DNA of 64,000 bases from Dysgonomonas sp. 511 (GCF_010501105.1 NZ_QVMQ01000005.1:62001-126000), one strand, 5' to 3'. Positions 8,195 to 17,316 are shown, counted from the stretch's first letter. A program made the numbers and translations. Notes: a model not told the origin generated them from the sequence alone.

Positions 8195-9352
8195 ATGAAT
8201 AAGATTATCAGTGTATTATTTGCATGCATATTTTTATTGTCCTGCGGTTCTTCGACCCAAGAAATGACAGTAACAATAGAGAATCCGAGCGATTTCGACC
8301 GCGTGGCGGAACTCGTTGAAATTCCGATAGACAATATCATAGAGAAAGTAAAACTTTCCGACAGCCTTGTATATGTAGTTAAAACCGAGTCGGGCGAAGT
8401 AATCCCTTCCCAAGTGACTTACAACAGGCTGCTTGTTTTCCAACCTCAACTGAAAGCAAAAGAGGCAAAGACATTTGTTATCACAAAAGGCGAACCTCAA
8501 CAGTTTGAAGCCAAGACATACGGACGCTTCATCACCGAACGTAAAGACGACTTTGCATGGGAAAACGACCGCGTAGCATTTCGCGCATATGGCCCTGCTT
8601 TGATCGCTACCGATGGGCCTAGCAACGGTTTCGATGCGTGGTACAAGCGCACAAACAACCTGGTTATCGACAAATGGTATAAAAACGACCTTGCAGGAGG
8701 AGAATCGTACCACGACGATCATGGCGAAGGGCTGGACGACTATAAGGTAGGACGCACACTGGGTGCAGGCGCTATGGCTCCATATGTAAACGGTAAATTG
8801 TGGCTCAACGAGAATTTCGCATCGCAAGAGGTCTTAGAAAATGGCCCACTGCGTACTACATTCAAACTGACGTATAAAGATCTGGATGTAGACGGCAAGC
8901 AAATAGCCGAAAACCGTACGATCTCTATCGACGCCGGTTCGCAACTATCTAAAGTTGTAGAAGCATACACCATAAAAGAGCCGATGGACGTAGCAGCAGG
9001 CTTCCCTAAGCGCGAAGCCGGAGATTCTATAATCCACAGCAACAAAGGCTATATCATCTATGCAGAGCCGGCATCGCCTAAAGTAGAAGGCGTATTTCTG
9101 GCAATGATATTTCCCGAAGGAATGAAAGAAATGGTGACAGACAACACCTATGAAGTTACAAACCCTACAAGCAAGCAAAAATCGACTTTTACCCACGTAC
9201 TAGGAGTAACGACCCAGCAGCCGAAAGTTCCTGTAACATACTATACCGGTTACGGATGGACAAAATTCGGGTTCGAAAACCTGCAAGCGTTCGAAAAGTA
9301 TGTTGAAAACTTTGCCTCAGCGTTGAAAGAACCACTCGTAATTAAATATTGA
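8195..9352 (+). CDS. DUF4861-family lipoprotein
   Basis: A 385-residue protein with a lipoprotein signal (MNKIISVLFACIFLLSCGSS, cysteine at 17), so it is anchored in an envelope membrane. The body resembles DUF4861 proteins, which occur in pectin, rhamnogalacturonan and uronate loci of Bacteroidetes. Recognisable stretches are FAWENDRVAFRAYGPAL, YHDDHGEGLDDYKVGRTLGA and the C-terminal GYGWTKFGFENLQAFEKYV. The enzymatic role of the family is not established to my knowledge; beta-sandwich glycan processing is a guess from context. It sits between kduI (29 bases upstream) and kdgK, which suggests that it acts on an oligosaccharide feeding this pathway. Confidence 0.8.
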   Translation: MNKIISVLFACIFLLSCGSSTQEMTVTIENPSDFDRVAELVEIPIDNIIEKVKLSDSLVYVVKTESGEVIPSQVTYNRLLVFQPQLKAKEAKTFVITKGEPQQFEAKTYGRFITERKDDFAWENDRVAFRAYGPALIATDGPSNGFDAWYKRTNNLVIDKWYKNDLAGGESYHDDHGEGLDDYKVGRTLGAGAMAPYVNGKLWLNENFASQEVLENGPLRTTFKLTYKDLDVDGKQIAENRTISIDAGSQLSKVVEAYTIKEPMDVAAGFPKREAGDSIIHSNKGYIIYAEPASPKVEGVFLAMIFPEGMKEMVTDNTYEVTNPTSKQKSTFTHVLGVTTQQPKVPVTYYTGYGWTKFGFENLQAFEKYVENFASALKEPLVIKY

Positions 9353-9434
9353 TATGATTCCGGCCTGCGGATTTGGATAGTTCCCGCAGGCAAATCATAA
9401 ATCGAAAAAACAAAAATTTATTCACAAATAATCT

Positions 9435-10472
9435 ATGAAAAAAGTTGTAACATTTGGCGAAATTATGTTGCGTCTGGCAACTCCCGGCTACCAACGTTTT
9501 ATACAATCTACTAACCTCAATGCCACTTTTGGCGGAGGCGAAGCAAACGTAGCCGTATCCCTGTCAAACTATGGTATCCCTACCGATTTTGTAACCCGTC
9601 TTCCTAAAAACGACATTGCAGAATGGTGTATTTCCGATCTTAGAAAATACAATGTGGGTGTCAACAACATCCTTCGCGGCGGCGACCGTGTAGGTATCTA
9701 CTTCCTCGAAACAGGAGCAGTAGCACGCGCATCGAAAGTAGTTTACGACCGTGCTAACTCAGCTATTGCCGACATCAAACCGGGAATGGTAGACTGGAAA
9801 GAAATATTCAAAGATGCACAATGGTTCCACTGGACGGGCATCACTCCTGCCCTTTCGCAAGGAGCAGCAGACGCTTGCCTCGAAGCCATCAAAGTGGCAA
9901 ACGAAATGGGCGTAACCGTTTCTACCGACCTTAATTTCCGCAAAAACCTTTGGAAGTATGGCAAAACTGCATCAGAAGTTATGCCGGCTCTTGTAGAAGG
10001 TTGCGACGTCATCTTAGGCAACGAAGAAGATGCGGAAAAAGTATTCGGCATCAAGCCCGAAGGTTTCGATGTGGCGCATACAGGCGGTGAAGTAAATGCT
10101 GCTGAATTTGAGTCGGTTTGTACTCAAATGATGAAGAAATTCCCTCGTGCCAAGAAAGTGATTATCACTCTTCGTGGTTCTATCAATGCTAACCACAACA
10201 CATGGCGCGGATGTCTGTATTCAGACAAATTGTATGTGTCAAAAGGTTACGACATCACACACATCGTAGACCGCGTAGGTGGTGGCGACTCTTTCATGGG
10301 CGGACTTATCTATGGTTTGATTACATATCCTGACAACGACCAAAACGCACTGGAGTTTGCAGTTGCTGCATCTTGCCTCAAACATACTGTTTACGGCGAC
10401 TTCAACCTGGTTACTGTACCTGAGGTAGAGAACCTGATGAAAGGCGACGGCTCGGGACGGGTATCGAGATAA
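9435..10472 (+). CDS. kdgK: 2-dehydro-3-deoxygluconokinase (PfkB family)
   Basis: The enzyme phosphorylates 2-keto-3-deoxygluconate (KDG) to KDPG with ATP. The 345-residue protein shows the PfkB/ribokinase signatures: N-terminal MKKVVTFGEIMLRLATPG, the glycine-rich ATFGGGEANVAVSL, and the C-terminal active-site segment DRVGGGDSFMGGLIYG, whose Asp is the catalytic base. NLNFRKNLW-type substrate contacts appear as STDLNFRKNLW. PfkB kinases use various sugars; KDG is assigned from the eda, kduI and SDR neighbours. A short copy of the dispersed repeat follows the stop codon. Confidence 0.93.
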   Translation: MKKVVTFGEIMLRLATPGYQRFIQSTNLNATFGGGEANVAVSLSNYGIPTDFVTRLPKNDIAEWCISDLRKYNVGVNNILRGGDRVGIYFLETGAVARASKVVYDRANSAIADIKPGMVDWKEIFKDAQWFHWTGITPALSQGAADACLEAIKVANEMGVTVSTDLNFRKNLWKYGKTASEVMPALVEGCDVILGNEEDAEKVFGIKPEGFDVAHTGGEVNAAEFESVCTQMMKKFPRAKKVIITLRGSINANHNTWRGCLYSDKLYVSKGYDITHIVDRVGGGDSFMGGLIYGLITYPDNDQNALEFAVAASCLKHTVYGDFNLVTVPEVENLMKGDGSGRVSR

Positions 10473-10484
10473 AATAAATGGATA

Positions 10485-10545
10485 CGAGATACAAGACACA
10501 AGTAGACAAGTTAAACTTGTATCTCGTACCTTGCTTACTAACTAA
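10485..10545. repeat. Short copy of the GATAC-type intergenic repeat
   Basis: GATACGAGATACAAGACACA at about 10491 and ACTTGTATCTCGTACCTTGC further on form an imperfect inverted repeat in the kdgK-SDR gap. Its words are shared with the repeats at 3256-3560 and 36212-36330. Confidence 0.6.
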
Positions 10546-10560
10546 ATAAAATATAAAAAT

Positions 10561-11352
10561 ATGACTCAATTTTCACTAAACGGAAAAGTAGCCCTTGTAA
10601 CAGGAGCTTCTTACGGAATAGGTTTCGCTATAGCTTCTGCATTGGCCGAAGCGGGAGCAAAAATAGTATTCAACGATATTAATCAAGCAGCTGTTGATAA
10701 AGGTTTGGCTGCCTACAAAGAAGTAAATATCGAAGCTCACGGATATGTGTGTGATGTTACCGACGAAGACGGTGTTTACGCTATGGTGGCACAGATAGAA
10801 AAAGAAGTTGGTGTTATTGATATCCTTGTAAACAATGCAGGTATCATCAAGCGTATCCCGATGCACGAAATGTCGGCTGCCGATTTCCGTCAGGTAATCG
10901 ACATCGACCTCAACGGCCCATTCATCGTTTCCAAAGCTGTTATCCCTTCTATGATTAAGAAAGGTGCAGGTAAGATTATCAACATTTGCTCTATGATGAG
11001 CGAACTGGGCCGCGAAACAGTGTCAGCTTACGCTGCTGCAAAAGGCGGACTGAAAATGCTTACCCGTAATATCTGTTCCGAATATGGCGAGCACAATATA
11101 CAATGTAACGGTATTGGCCCGGGTTATATCGCAACCCCTCAAACTGCTCCGCTTCGTGAAAAACAAGCAGACGGTTCGCGCCATCCGTTCGATTCGTTTA
11201 TCATTGCCAAAACTCCTGCTGCGCGTTGGGGAACACCTGAAGACCTTAAAGGCCCGGCAGTATTCCTTGCATCAGAAGCTTCTAACTTCGTAAACGGACA
11301 CGTCCTTTATGTCGACGGAGGTATATTGGCATATATCGGTAAACAACCGTAA
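10561..11352 (+). CDS. kduD: SDR-family dehydrogenase, KduD type (2-dehydro-3-deoxygluconate 5-dehydrogenase / gluconate 5-dehydrogenase)
   Basis: A classical short-chain dehydrogenase of 263 residues. It has the cofactor motif VTGASYGIGFAIA near residue 14, VNNAG, a catalytic Ser in NICSMMSELGR and YxxxK as SAYAAAKGG, followed by GIGPGYIATPQT and a C-terminal VNGHVLYVDGG. In this context the likely reaction is NAD(P)H-dependent reduction of the KduI product to KDG. Close relatives are also annotated as gluconate 5-dehydrogenase, and the sequence alone does not separate the two. It is followed by the four-helix-bundle insertion and then eda, so the catabolic order KduI-KdgK-KduD-Eda is kept apart from that insert. 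Confidence 0.88.
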   Translation: MTQFSLNGKVALVTGASYGIGFAIASALAEAGAKIVFNDINQAAVDKGLAAYKEVNIEAHGYVCDVTDEDGVYAMVAQIEKEVGVIDILVNNAGIIKRIPMHEMSAADFRQVIDIDLNGPFIVSKAVIPSMIKKGAGKIINICSMMSELGRETVSAYAAAKGGLKMLTRNICSEYGEHNIQCNGIGPGYIATPQTAPLREKQADGSRHPFDSFIIAKTPAARWGTPEDLKGPAVFLASEASNFVNGHVLYVDGGILAYIGKQP

Positions 11353-11364
11353 AAATAAATTAAT

Positions 11365-11796
11365 AATTAAAAATGAAGAATGAAAAATTATGACTAAAAT
11401 ATCTGATTCTGTATTAAATATTAAAAGTTATGCTTTTGCAATTCGCATCGTAAAGCTTTCTCAATATTTATACAAAGAAAAATCAGAATTTATCATATCT
11501 AAACAAGTATTGAGAAGTGGTACAGCAATAGGAGCAATGGTAAGAGAGTCTGAGTTTAGTCAAAGCACCTCCGACTTTATTCACAAATTGAGTATTGCTC
11601 TTAAAGAAGCAAATGAAACAGATTACTGGATATCCTTATTATTCGATACTGAATATATAGATAAAAAGCTATCAAATAGTTTACAGATCGATTGTAAAGA
11701 ATTAATTGCATTACTGGTATCATCTATCAAAACATTGAAAAGTAAAAAATAATTTTTCATTCTTAATTTTTAATTTTTCATTCTTAATTTTTAATT
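11365..11796. mobile_element. Inverted-repeat-bounded four-helix-bundle element
   Basis: A 25-base sequence ending at 11389, one base before the ATG of the small gene (core AAAAATGAAGAATGAAAAAT), recurs inverted after the stop as two overlapping copies at 11751-11775 and 11772-11796 (core TTTTTCATTCTTAATTTTTA). Left and right arms match at 24 of 25 positions. The arms enclose only the four-helix-bundle gene, as in 23S rRNA intervening sequences that carry this protein family. No transposase and no clear target duplication were seen. Confidence 0.65.
11390..11752 (+). CDS. Four-helix-bundle protein (23S rRNA intervening-sequence protein family)
   Basis: A 120-residue protein with the typical order of the family: an N-terminal SYAFAIRIVKLSQYLYKEK helix, SKQVLRSGTAIGAMVREAE-like segment (here SKQVLRSGTAIGAMVRESEF), DFIHKLSIALKEANETDYW, and a last helix with CKELIALLVSSIKTLK. 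Relatives are encoded in intervening sequences of 23S rRNA genes and, in Bacteroidetes, as stand-alone genes; the fold also resembles the Avd protein of diversity-generating retroelements. The molecular role is not known to me. The gene sits in the middle of a catabolic operon to which it seems foreign, and it is closely framed by inverted repeats. No reverse transcriptase or variable repeat was seen near it. Confidence 0.88.
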   Translation: MTKISDSVLNIKSYAFAIRIVKLSQYLYKEKSEFIISKQVLRSGTAIGAMVRESEFSQSTSDFIHKLSIALKEANETDYWISLLFDTEYIDKKLSNSLQIDCKELIALLVSSIKTLKSKK

Positions 11797-11803
11797 AAAT
11801 ATT

Positions 11804-12472
11804 ATGCGATTTTCAAGAATAAAAGCCTGTCAGGTAATGGCAGAGACCGGTATGGTTCCGGTTTTTTATCATAGCGACCTCGAAGTTTCAAAGCAAGTAC
11901 TAAAAGCTTGTTATGAGGGAGGGGTAAGAGCTTTTGAATTTACTAACCGTGGCGATTTTGCACACGAAATATTTGGCGAACTGAATAAATGGGCTGCAAA
12001 AGAATGCCCGGATATGATACTTGGTATCGGCTCGATAGTCGATGCCGGAACAGCATCTTTGTTTTTACAACTTGGGGCCAATTTCGTAGTAGGACCCCTA
12101 TTAAATCCCGACATCTTCAAAGTGTGTAACCGTAGGCAAGTAGCGTATATTCCCGGTTGCGGATCTGTATCCGAAGTCGGTTACGCACAAGAGTTGGGTG
12201 CCGAAGTAGTGAAAGTATTCCCTGGCGATGTTGTAGGCCCGGCTTTTGTAAAAGGAATAAAAGCTCCTATGCCGTGGTCGAACCTGATGGTGACCGGTGG
12301 AGTAACCCCTACCGAAGACAACCTGAGTAAATGGTTTGCTGCCGGAGTTACATGTGTAGGTATGGGATCTAACCTGTTTCCTAAAGATGTTATCGCAGCA
12401 AAAGACTGGGGTAAAATAACACAGTTATGTAAAGACGCATTTGCCATAATTGCAAAGCTAAGAGCTAAATAA
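11804..12472 (+). CDS. eda: 2-dehydro-3-deoxy-phosphogluconate (KDPG) aldolase
   Basis: The class I aldolase splits KDPG into pyruvate and glyceraldehyde-3-phosphate and closes the pathway of this cluster. The 222-residue length fits the family. Key parts are [14 protein letters not shown] (general acid/base Glu), [25 protein letters not shown], the glycine-rich [27 protein letters not shown] with the Schiff-base lysine in VKVFPG, and the phosphate-binding [20 protein letters not shown]. Use on 4-hydroxy-2-oxoglutarate or KDPGal is possible for this family. A small hairpin begins at the stop codon, ahead of the transporter gene. Confidence 0.94.
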   Translation: MRFSRIKACQVMAETGMVPVFYHSDLEVSKQVLKACYEGGVRAFEFTNRGDFAHEIFGELNKWAAKECPDMILGIGSIVDAGTASLFLQLGANFVVGPLLNPDIFKVCNRRQVAYIPGCGSVSEVGYAQELGAEVVKVFPGDVVGPAFVKGIKAPMPWSNLMVTGGVTPTEDNLSKWFAAGVTCVGMGSNLFPKDVIAAKDWGKITQLCKDAFAIIAKLRAK

Positions 12473-12490
12473 GGTCTCAGACCTTTTTGT
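12471..12490 (+). terminator. Small terminator-like hairpin behind eda
   Basis: AAGGTC-TCA-GACCTT followed by TTTGTTGTTTT begins within the eda stop codon. The stem is short, so it may only weaken transcription into the transporter gene. Confidence 0.4.
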
Positions 12491-12582
12491 TGTTTTCTTA
12501 AGCATAAATATGAGAGGAAGTTAAGTTGAAAATATATCATTAAATACTTTCTTTTGCTTAAAATACTAATAAAACTAATTAT

Positions 12583-14166
12583 ATGAATACCGGAAAAACT
12601 AAAATGACAAATTACAGGTGGATGGTCTGTGCGATGCTGTTCTTCGCCACCACGATCAACTATCTGGACAGGCAGGTACTGTCTCTTACCTGGAAAGATT
12701 TTATACAGCCAGAATTTCACTGGACAAACAACGACTATGGCAACATTACAGCGCTGTTCTCTATATTCTATGCTGTAAGTATGCTTTTCGCAGGCCGCTT
12801 TGTAGACTGGATGGATACCAAAAAAGGATTCCTCTGGGCTATCGGGGTATGGTCTTTAGGTGCTGTATTGCACGCATTCTGCGGCATCGCTACTTCGGGT
12901 ATCGTTGCAGGCGAATGGTTTGTAGGATTTGAAGGCGCGAGAGAGGTAATTTCTACTGTGCAAAACATAAGCAGGGTAGCCTCGGTAAGCGTTATCTTAT
13001 TCATCTTTGCCCGTTTGGTGCTAGCCATCGGGGAAGCCGGGAACTTTCCTGCTGCTATCAAGACTACAGCAGAATATTTCCCTAAAAAAGACCGCGCTTT
13101 GGCAACCAGCATATTCAATGCCGGAGCTACAGTAGGTGCACTTGCTGCTCCTGTGACTATTCCTGTCATAGCTAAATACTGGGGCTGGGAAATGGCATTT
13201 ATTATCATTGGTGCACTTGGTTTCGTATGGATGGGATTCTGGGTATTTGTGTATAAGAAACCCGAAGTACACCCTAAAGTAAATTCTGCCGAATTGGCTT
13301 ATATACAATCGGATGCAAATGATGAAACAGCAGAAGAGATTGCTGCCGAAAAAGCAAACGAAGGAAAGAAAATAACCTTTGGACAAGCTTTCCGTTACCG
13401 TCAGACATGGGCATTTGCCTTTGGTAAATTTATGACCGATGGTGTATGGTGGTTCTTCTTGTTCTGGGCTCCGGCATACCTGAGCTCGGTATATGGCATA
13501 AAATCGTCTGACACTGCCGGACAGTTGGCTATTTTTGTGCTTTATGCCATTACATTGTTGTCCATCATTGGAGGATGGCTTCCGTCTTACTTTGTAGACA
13601 AAAAAGGCATGAACCCTTATGCCGGACGGATGAAAGCGATGTTGATATTCGCATTCTTCCCATTACTGGCATTGTTGGCCCAACCGTTGGGAGGCTACTC
13701 ATATTGGATTCCTGTTATCATTATCGGTATTGCAGGTGCTGCTCACCAAGCTTGGTCTGCAAATATATTCTCTACCATCGGCGATATGTTCCCTAAGAAA
13801 GCCATTGCTACCATCACAGGTATCGGAGGTATGGCAGGGGGTATCGGTTCGTTCCTTATAAACAAAGGTTCGGGTGCTCTTTTCGATTTTACTCAGAAGA
13901 ATTGGAGTACTGTAAACGGACAGTCTCTTCTTGAAAAATACCCTCAGCTTAATAACTCTGAAACAGCAGAAGCTTTGCTAAGAGAACACAATGTGGGAAG
14001 TATCGAAGAATTACTGAAATCGTTGGCAGCAGCCGGAGATACGGTAGTGAACGGTATTAGTTCGGGATATATGATTATCTTCTCTATCTGTGCCGTTGCT
14101 TATCTTATCGGATGGGTTGTAATGAAGATATTGGTTCCTAAATACAAACCAATTACAGATCTATAA
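12583..14166 (+). CDS. MFS transporter, hexuronate (ExuT-like, ACS family)
   Basis: A 527-residue inner-membrane transporter. The first helix has the anion:cation symporter family signature TTINYLDRQVLSLTWK, followed by GRFVDWMDTKKGFLWAIG (MFS loop 2-3 motif) and the helix-4 to 5 segment LAIGEAGNFPAAIKTTAEYFPKK seen in hexuronate and sugar-acid carriers. It is longer than ExuT (about 430-470) because of an extra segment after helix 3 (residues about 105-135) and a soluble insert of about 60 residues before the last helix (QSLLEKYPQLNNSETAEALL onward). Import of glucuronate, galacturonate or KDG is inferred from the upstream genes. ATG 12583 is used; M8 is an alternative. Confidence 0.88.
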   Translation: MNTGKTKMTNYRWMVCAMLFFATTINYLDRQVLSLTWKDFIQPEFHWTNNDYGNITALFSIFYAVSMLFAGRFVDWMDTKKGFLWAIGVWSLGAVLHAFCGIATSGIVAGEWFVGFEGAREVISTVQNISRVASVSVILFIFARLVLAIGEAGNFPAAIKTTAEYFPKKDRALATSIFNAGATVGALAAPVTIPVIAKYWGWEMAFIIIGALGFVWMGFWVFVYKKPEVHPKVNSAELAYIQSDANDETAEEIAAEKANEGKKITFGQAFRYRQTWAFAFGKFMTDGVWWFFLFWAPAYLSSVYGIKSSDTAGQLAIFVLYAITLLSIIGGWLPSYFVDKKGMNPYAGRMKAMLIFAFFPLLALLAQPLGGYSYWIPVIIIGIAGAAHQAWSANIFSTIGDMFPKKAIATITGIGGMAGGIGSFLINKGSGALFDFTQKNWSTVNGQSLLEKYPQLNNSETAEALLREHNVGSIEELLKSLAAAGDTVVNGISSGYMIIFSICAVAYLIGWVVMKILVPKYKPITDL

Positions 14167-14198
14167 AGATTCCGTGTTTTAATATATTAGTTCAAACG

Positions 14199-14245
14199 AA
14201 AACATCCGAAGAAAGGCTAAGCCCGACTTCGGATGTTTTTATTTT
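14199..14245. terminator. Bidirectional terminator between the MFS gene and the FKBP gene
   Basis: Arms AACATCCGAAG (14201-14211) and CTTCGGATGTT (14227-14237) pair perfectly, with A-rich sequence on the left and T-rich sequence on the right. It therefore serves the two convergent genes. Confidence 0.85.
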
Positions 14246-14264
14246 TCAAGAACTAAAGCTCTTA

Positions 14265-15284
14265 CTAGTCCTCTTTTACTATATCAAGCAATTCTACTTC
14301 GAATATCAGATTAGAGAAAGGCTTGATCTCCCCTTGGTCGCGCGAACCATAAGCAAGCTCGTGAGGTATATAAAGTATCCATTTAGAACCTACAGGCATC
14401 AATTTTAGAGCCTCTGTCCATCCTTTTATCACCTGAGTTACACCAAAGGTAGCAGGTTCGCCTCTTTCTATGCTGCTATCGAATACAGTACCATCGAGCA
14501 ACTTGCCTTCGTAGTGAACGACAACACGGTCTTCATCGGTAGGCATTTCACCCGTACCCATTGTTATCACTTGGTATTGCAATCCGCTAGGCAATGTAAC
14601 TACACCTTCCTTCAGTCTATTATCGGCCATAAATTTATCTCCGGCTTCTATCTGCTCCTTATATTCGGCTCTCATTTCATCAGCTTTCTTTTGTTGTGCT
14701 TTTTCCTGTGCCTTCATTGTAGCATTCTGAATAAGTTGCTCATGATCTTCTATCAGCAGGTTTTCTTTCTTCAGGCTTTTGGCAAATGCTTCGGCAAATG
14801 CTTTTGTATTGAATTCACTACCTGCCAGTACTTCTTCAGCAAACCTCTCTTTCATCGAAGCCATTTGTCCGCCTATTGCGATTCCGGTATTGAATGCCGT
14901 ATTATCTTTTGTATCATTCATTGCCTGATTGAACCCCGACAGGAATAAATCTATACTCTTGACATTAGCTTTACTCACAGAGTCCAATTTGAAAGCCATT
15001 TCTTTCATCAACTTGTTTTTTGCTGTAGCGTCAACTGCGTTGTCCATTTTAGTACGATAGTCAGCAACTAGGGCAGCAGTATCTGCCAACACTCCCATCT
15101 GAGCAAGGTAAGGAGTTAATCCGGTGCCTGCAATACTTGCGCCCAAAGCATATGAAATAGAATCAGCCTCAGTTTTAAGTGTAAGAGGTACAGGTTGTTT
15201 TACTGTAGATTTCTTTTGCGCCGATACTGCCAAAGGACTTAGCACAGCACATGCGATAAACGCAAATAGTAATGATTTCTTCAT
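14265..15284 (-). CDS. FKBP-type peptidyl-prolyl cis-trans isomerase, exported
   Basis: A 339-residue protein with a Sec signal peptide ([22 protein letters not shown]). It has one or two FKBP_N-like helical dimerisation stretches ([14 protein letters not shown] near 45; [20 protein letters not shown] near 155) and a C-terminal FKBP domain from about residue 245: [41 protein letters not shown] and [13 protein letters not shown]. It probably speeds proline isomerisation and holds folding proteins in the periplasm, like FkpA and Mip. The N-terminal helical part seems duplicated compared with FkpA, a layout common in Bacteroidetes. A TATTTTTG -7 box lies on the minus strand at 15353-15360. Confidence 0.93.
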   Translation of the reverse strand: MKKSLLFAFIACAVLSPLAVSAQKKSTVKQPVPLTLKTEADSISYALGASIAGTGLTPYLAQMGVLADTAALVADYRTKMDNAVDATAKNKLMKEMAFKLDSVSKANVKSIDLFLSGFNQAMNDTKDNTAFNTGIAIGGQMASMKERFAEEVLAGSEFNTKAFAEAFAKSLKKENLLIEDHEQLIQNATMKAQEKAQQKKADEMRAEYKEQIEAGDKFMADNRLKEGVVTLPSGLQYQVITMGTGEMPTDEDRVVVHYEGKLLDGTVFDSSIERGEPATFGVTQVIKGWTEALKLMPVGSKWILYIPHELAYGSRDQGEIKPFSNLIFEVELLDIVKED

Positions 15285-15352
15285 CTTAATATTGTTTTTA
15301 CAGATTGATAATCTTATGTTATTTAAACACAGAATTTTGTGTAAAAGTACTA

Positions 15353-15360
15353 CAAAAATA
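15353..15360 (-). promoter_or_regulatory. -7 box of the FKBP gene
   Basis: Read on the minus strand this is TATTTTTG, an exact TAnnTTTG match, about 70 bases before the start codon. No clear -33 TTTG was found. Confidence 0.45.
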
Positions 15361-15434
15361 GCATTTTTTATTCGTCTGCACCGGCATAGATAAAACTAAA
15401 TGCAAATATCATGCGAAAAGCCGGAACAAATTAC

Positions 15435-15442
15435 TACCTTTG
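15435..15442 (+). promoter_or_regulatory. -7 box of the DEAD-box helicase gene
   Basis: TACCTTTG matches TAnnTTTG and would give a leader of about 90 bases before ATG 15541. Long leaders are common for cold-induced helicase genes, but no defined fold was seen. Confidence 0.5.
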
Positions 15443-15540
15443 CATCCTCTTATTAGCCAGCTCTTTTATGTCGAATCATTTTTTGGGGTGAGAGTAGGTT
15501 GATAAGCTTTTTACCACAAATAGATATTTGAAAATTTTTA

Positions 15541-17316
15541 ATGAAGACATTTGAAGAGTTAGGAGTTGCCGCGAACATCCGCAGGGCAATCGAAGAAATG
15601 GGATACGAGAATCCCATGCCGGTACAAGAGGAAGTGATTCCATACCTACTGGGCGAAACCACAGACGTAATTGCACTGGCACAAACAGGAACGGGAAAGA
15701 CTGCCGCTTTCGGACTGCCGATATTGCAAAAGACCAATGTAAAAGAAAACGTACCTCAAACTTTAGTACTTTGCCCTACACGCGAACTTTGTTTGCAGAT
15801 AGCAGGCGACCTTGCCGATTATTCCAAATATATGGACAGCCTGAGGGTATTGCCTGTATATGGAGGATCGAGCATCGAAAGCCAGATTAAGGCGCTGAAA
15901 AGAGGAGTACAAATAATTGTAGCCACTCCCGGAAGGCTTATCGACCTGATAAACCGTAGGACCGTAGACTTGGCTAACGTGGAACATGTGATTCTGGACG
16001 AAGCCGACGAAATGCTCAACATGGGCTTTATGGACAGTATAGACGAAATACTGTCGAAAGTACCCGAAAGCAGGCAAATGCTTCTTTTCTCGGCCACAAT
16101 GCCTAAGGAAGTATCCAAGATTACAAAGAAGTACATGAACAGTCCTAAAGAAATCACGATAGGACGTAAGAACGAAGGTTCTGAAAACGTGAAGCATATA
16201 TACTATATGGTTCACGCACGCGATAAATACCTCGCACTGAAACGCATAGCCGACTACTATCCCAATATATACGGGATCATATTCTGCCGTACACGCCGCG
16301 AAACACAGGAAATAGCCGACAAGCTGATACAAGACGGCTACAATGCCGATGCATTGCATGGCGACCTGTCGCAAGCACAGCGCGACTATGTGATGCAGAA
16401 ATTCCGCATACGCAACCTGCAACTGCTTGTAGCTACCGATGTGGCTGCACGCGGTATAGATGTCGACAGCCTGACCCATGTTATCAATTATGGTTTGCCC
16501 GACGATATAGAATCGTACACACACCGTAGCGGGCGTACCGGTCGTGCAGGGAAAACAGGTATCTCCATCGCTATTGTCCATGTTAAGGAAAAAGGGAAAA
16601 TACGTGAAATAGAAAAGATACTGAACAAGAAGTTCGAGCAAGGAGAGATTCCTTCGGGAGAGGCTATTTGCGAGAAACAACTGTTCAGCCTGGTAGACAG
16701 GATAGAAAAAGTGAAGGTAAACGAGGAAGAGATTTCCAACCTATTGCCTTCGGTTTACCGTAAACTCGACTGGCTGGAAAAAGAAGACATCATCAAGCGT
16801 GTCGTTGCTCTAGAGTTTAACCGCCTGATAGATTATTATCGCGATGCATCTGAAATAGAAACAGTATCAGAACGTTCGTCGCGTAAAGATGAGAGCTATC
16901 CGCGCCGCAAAGACCGCGACCGCTCTAATGGCAGGAATGCAGAAAGAGGCTATTCGCGCCTGTTTATCAACATCGGCCGTACCGACAGGGTAAATCCTGC
17001 TACACTGATGGGATTGGTAAACGACTTTGTTCCCGAGAAAATCAACATTGGCCGTATCGACATCATGCAAAATTTCTCATTCTTCGAAGTGCCTGAAAAG
17101 GATGTGCAGAAGGTGATAAAATCTATGAGCCGCCAGGAGCAGAACGGACGCCGTATTTCGGTAGAAGTAGCACAAGGCGGAAATGGAGGCGGTGGAGAAC
17201 GCGACCGCTCGTATGACCGAAAACCATCGGGACGCCCTAATAGAGAATTTTCATCAAACAAACCGGCTAAAAAAGAACATCGCAAAGGTGGAGGCCGCAA
17301 ACCGAAATTTTCGTAA
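15541..17316 (+). CDS. DEAD-box ATP-dependent RNA helicase (DeaD/CsdA type, DbpA-like RNA-binding domain)
   Basis: A 591-residue helicase with all core motifs: Q motif PMPVQEEVIP, Walker A AQTGTGKTAA, PTRELC, TPGRL, DEADEML, SATMP, TDVAARGIDV and HRSGRTGRAGKTG. A linker follows, then a DbpA-type RNA-binding domain at about 470-545 (YSRLFINIGRTDRVNPATLM, VPEKINIGRIDIMQNFSFFEV), and a Gly/Arg/Lys-rich tail that binds RNA non-specifically. The order matches DeaD/CsdA, which unwinds RNA in ribosome assembly and mRNA turnover, mainly in the cold. It stands alone between its own promoter and a strong terminator. Confidence 0.95.
   Translation: MKTFEELGVAANIRRAIEEMGYENPMPVQEEVIPYLLGETTDVIALAQTGTGKTAAFGLPILQKTNVKENVPQTLVLCPTRELCLQIAGDLADYSKYMDSLRVLPVYGGSSIESQIKALKRGVQIIVATPGRLIDLINRRTVDLANVEHVILDEADEMLNMGFMDSIDEILSKVPESRQMLLFSATMPKEVSKITKKYMNSPKEITIGRKNEGSENVKHIYYMVHARDKYLALKRIADYYPNIYGIIFCRTRRETQEIADKLIQDGYNADALHGDLSQAQRDYVMQKFRIRNLQLLVATDVAARGIDVDSLTHVINYGLPDDIESYTHRSGRTGRAGKTGISIAIVHVKEKGKIREIEKILNKKFEQGEIPSGEAICEKQLFSLVDRIEKVKVNEEEISNLLPSVYRKLDWLEKEDIIKRVVALEFNRLIDYYRDASEIETVSERSSRKDESYPRRKDRDRSNGRNAERGYSRLFINIGRTDRVNPATLMGLVNDFVPEKINIGRIDIMQNFSFFEVPEKDVQKVIKSMSRQEQNGRRISVEVAQGGNGGGGERDRSYDRKPSGRPNREFSSNKPAKKEHRKGGGRKPKFS

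Noticed and set aside
11365-11796. A diversity-generating retroelement suggested by the Avd-like fold
   Set aside because: No reverse transcriptase gene or template/variable repeat pair was seen near the gene.
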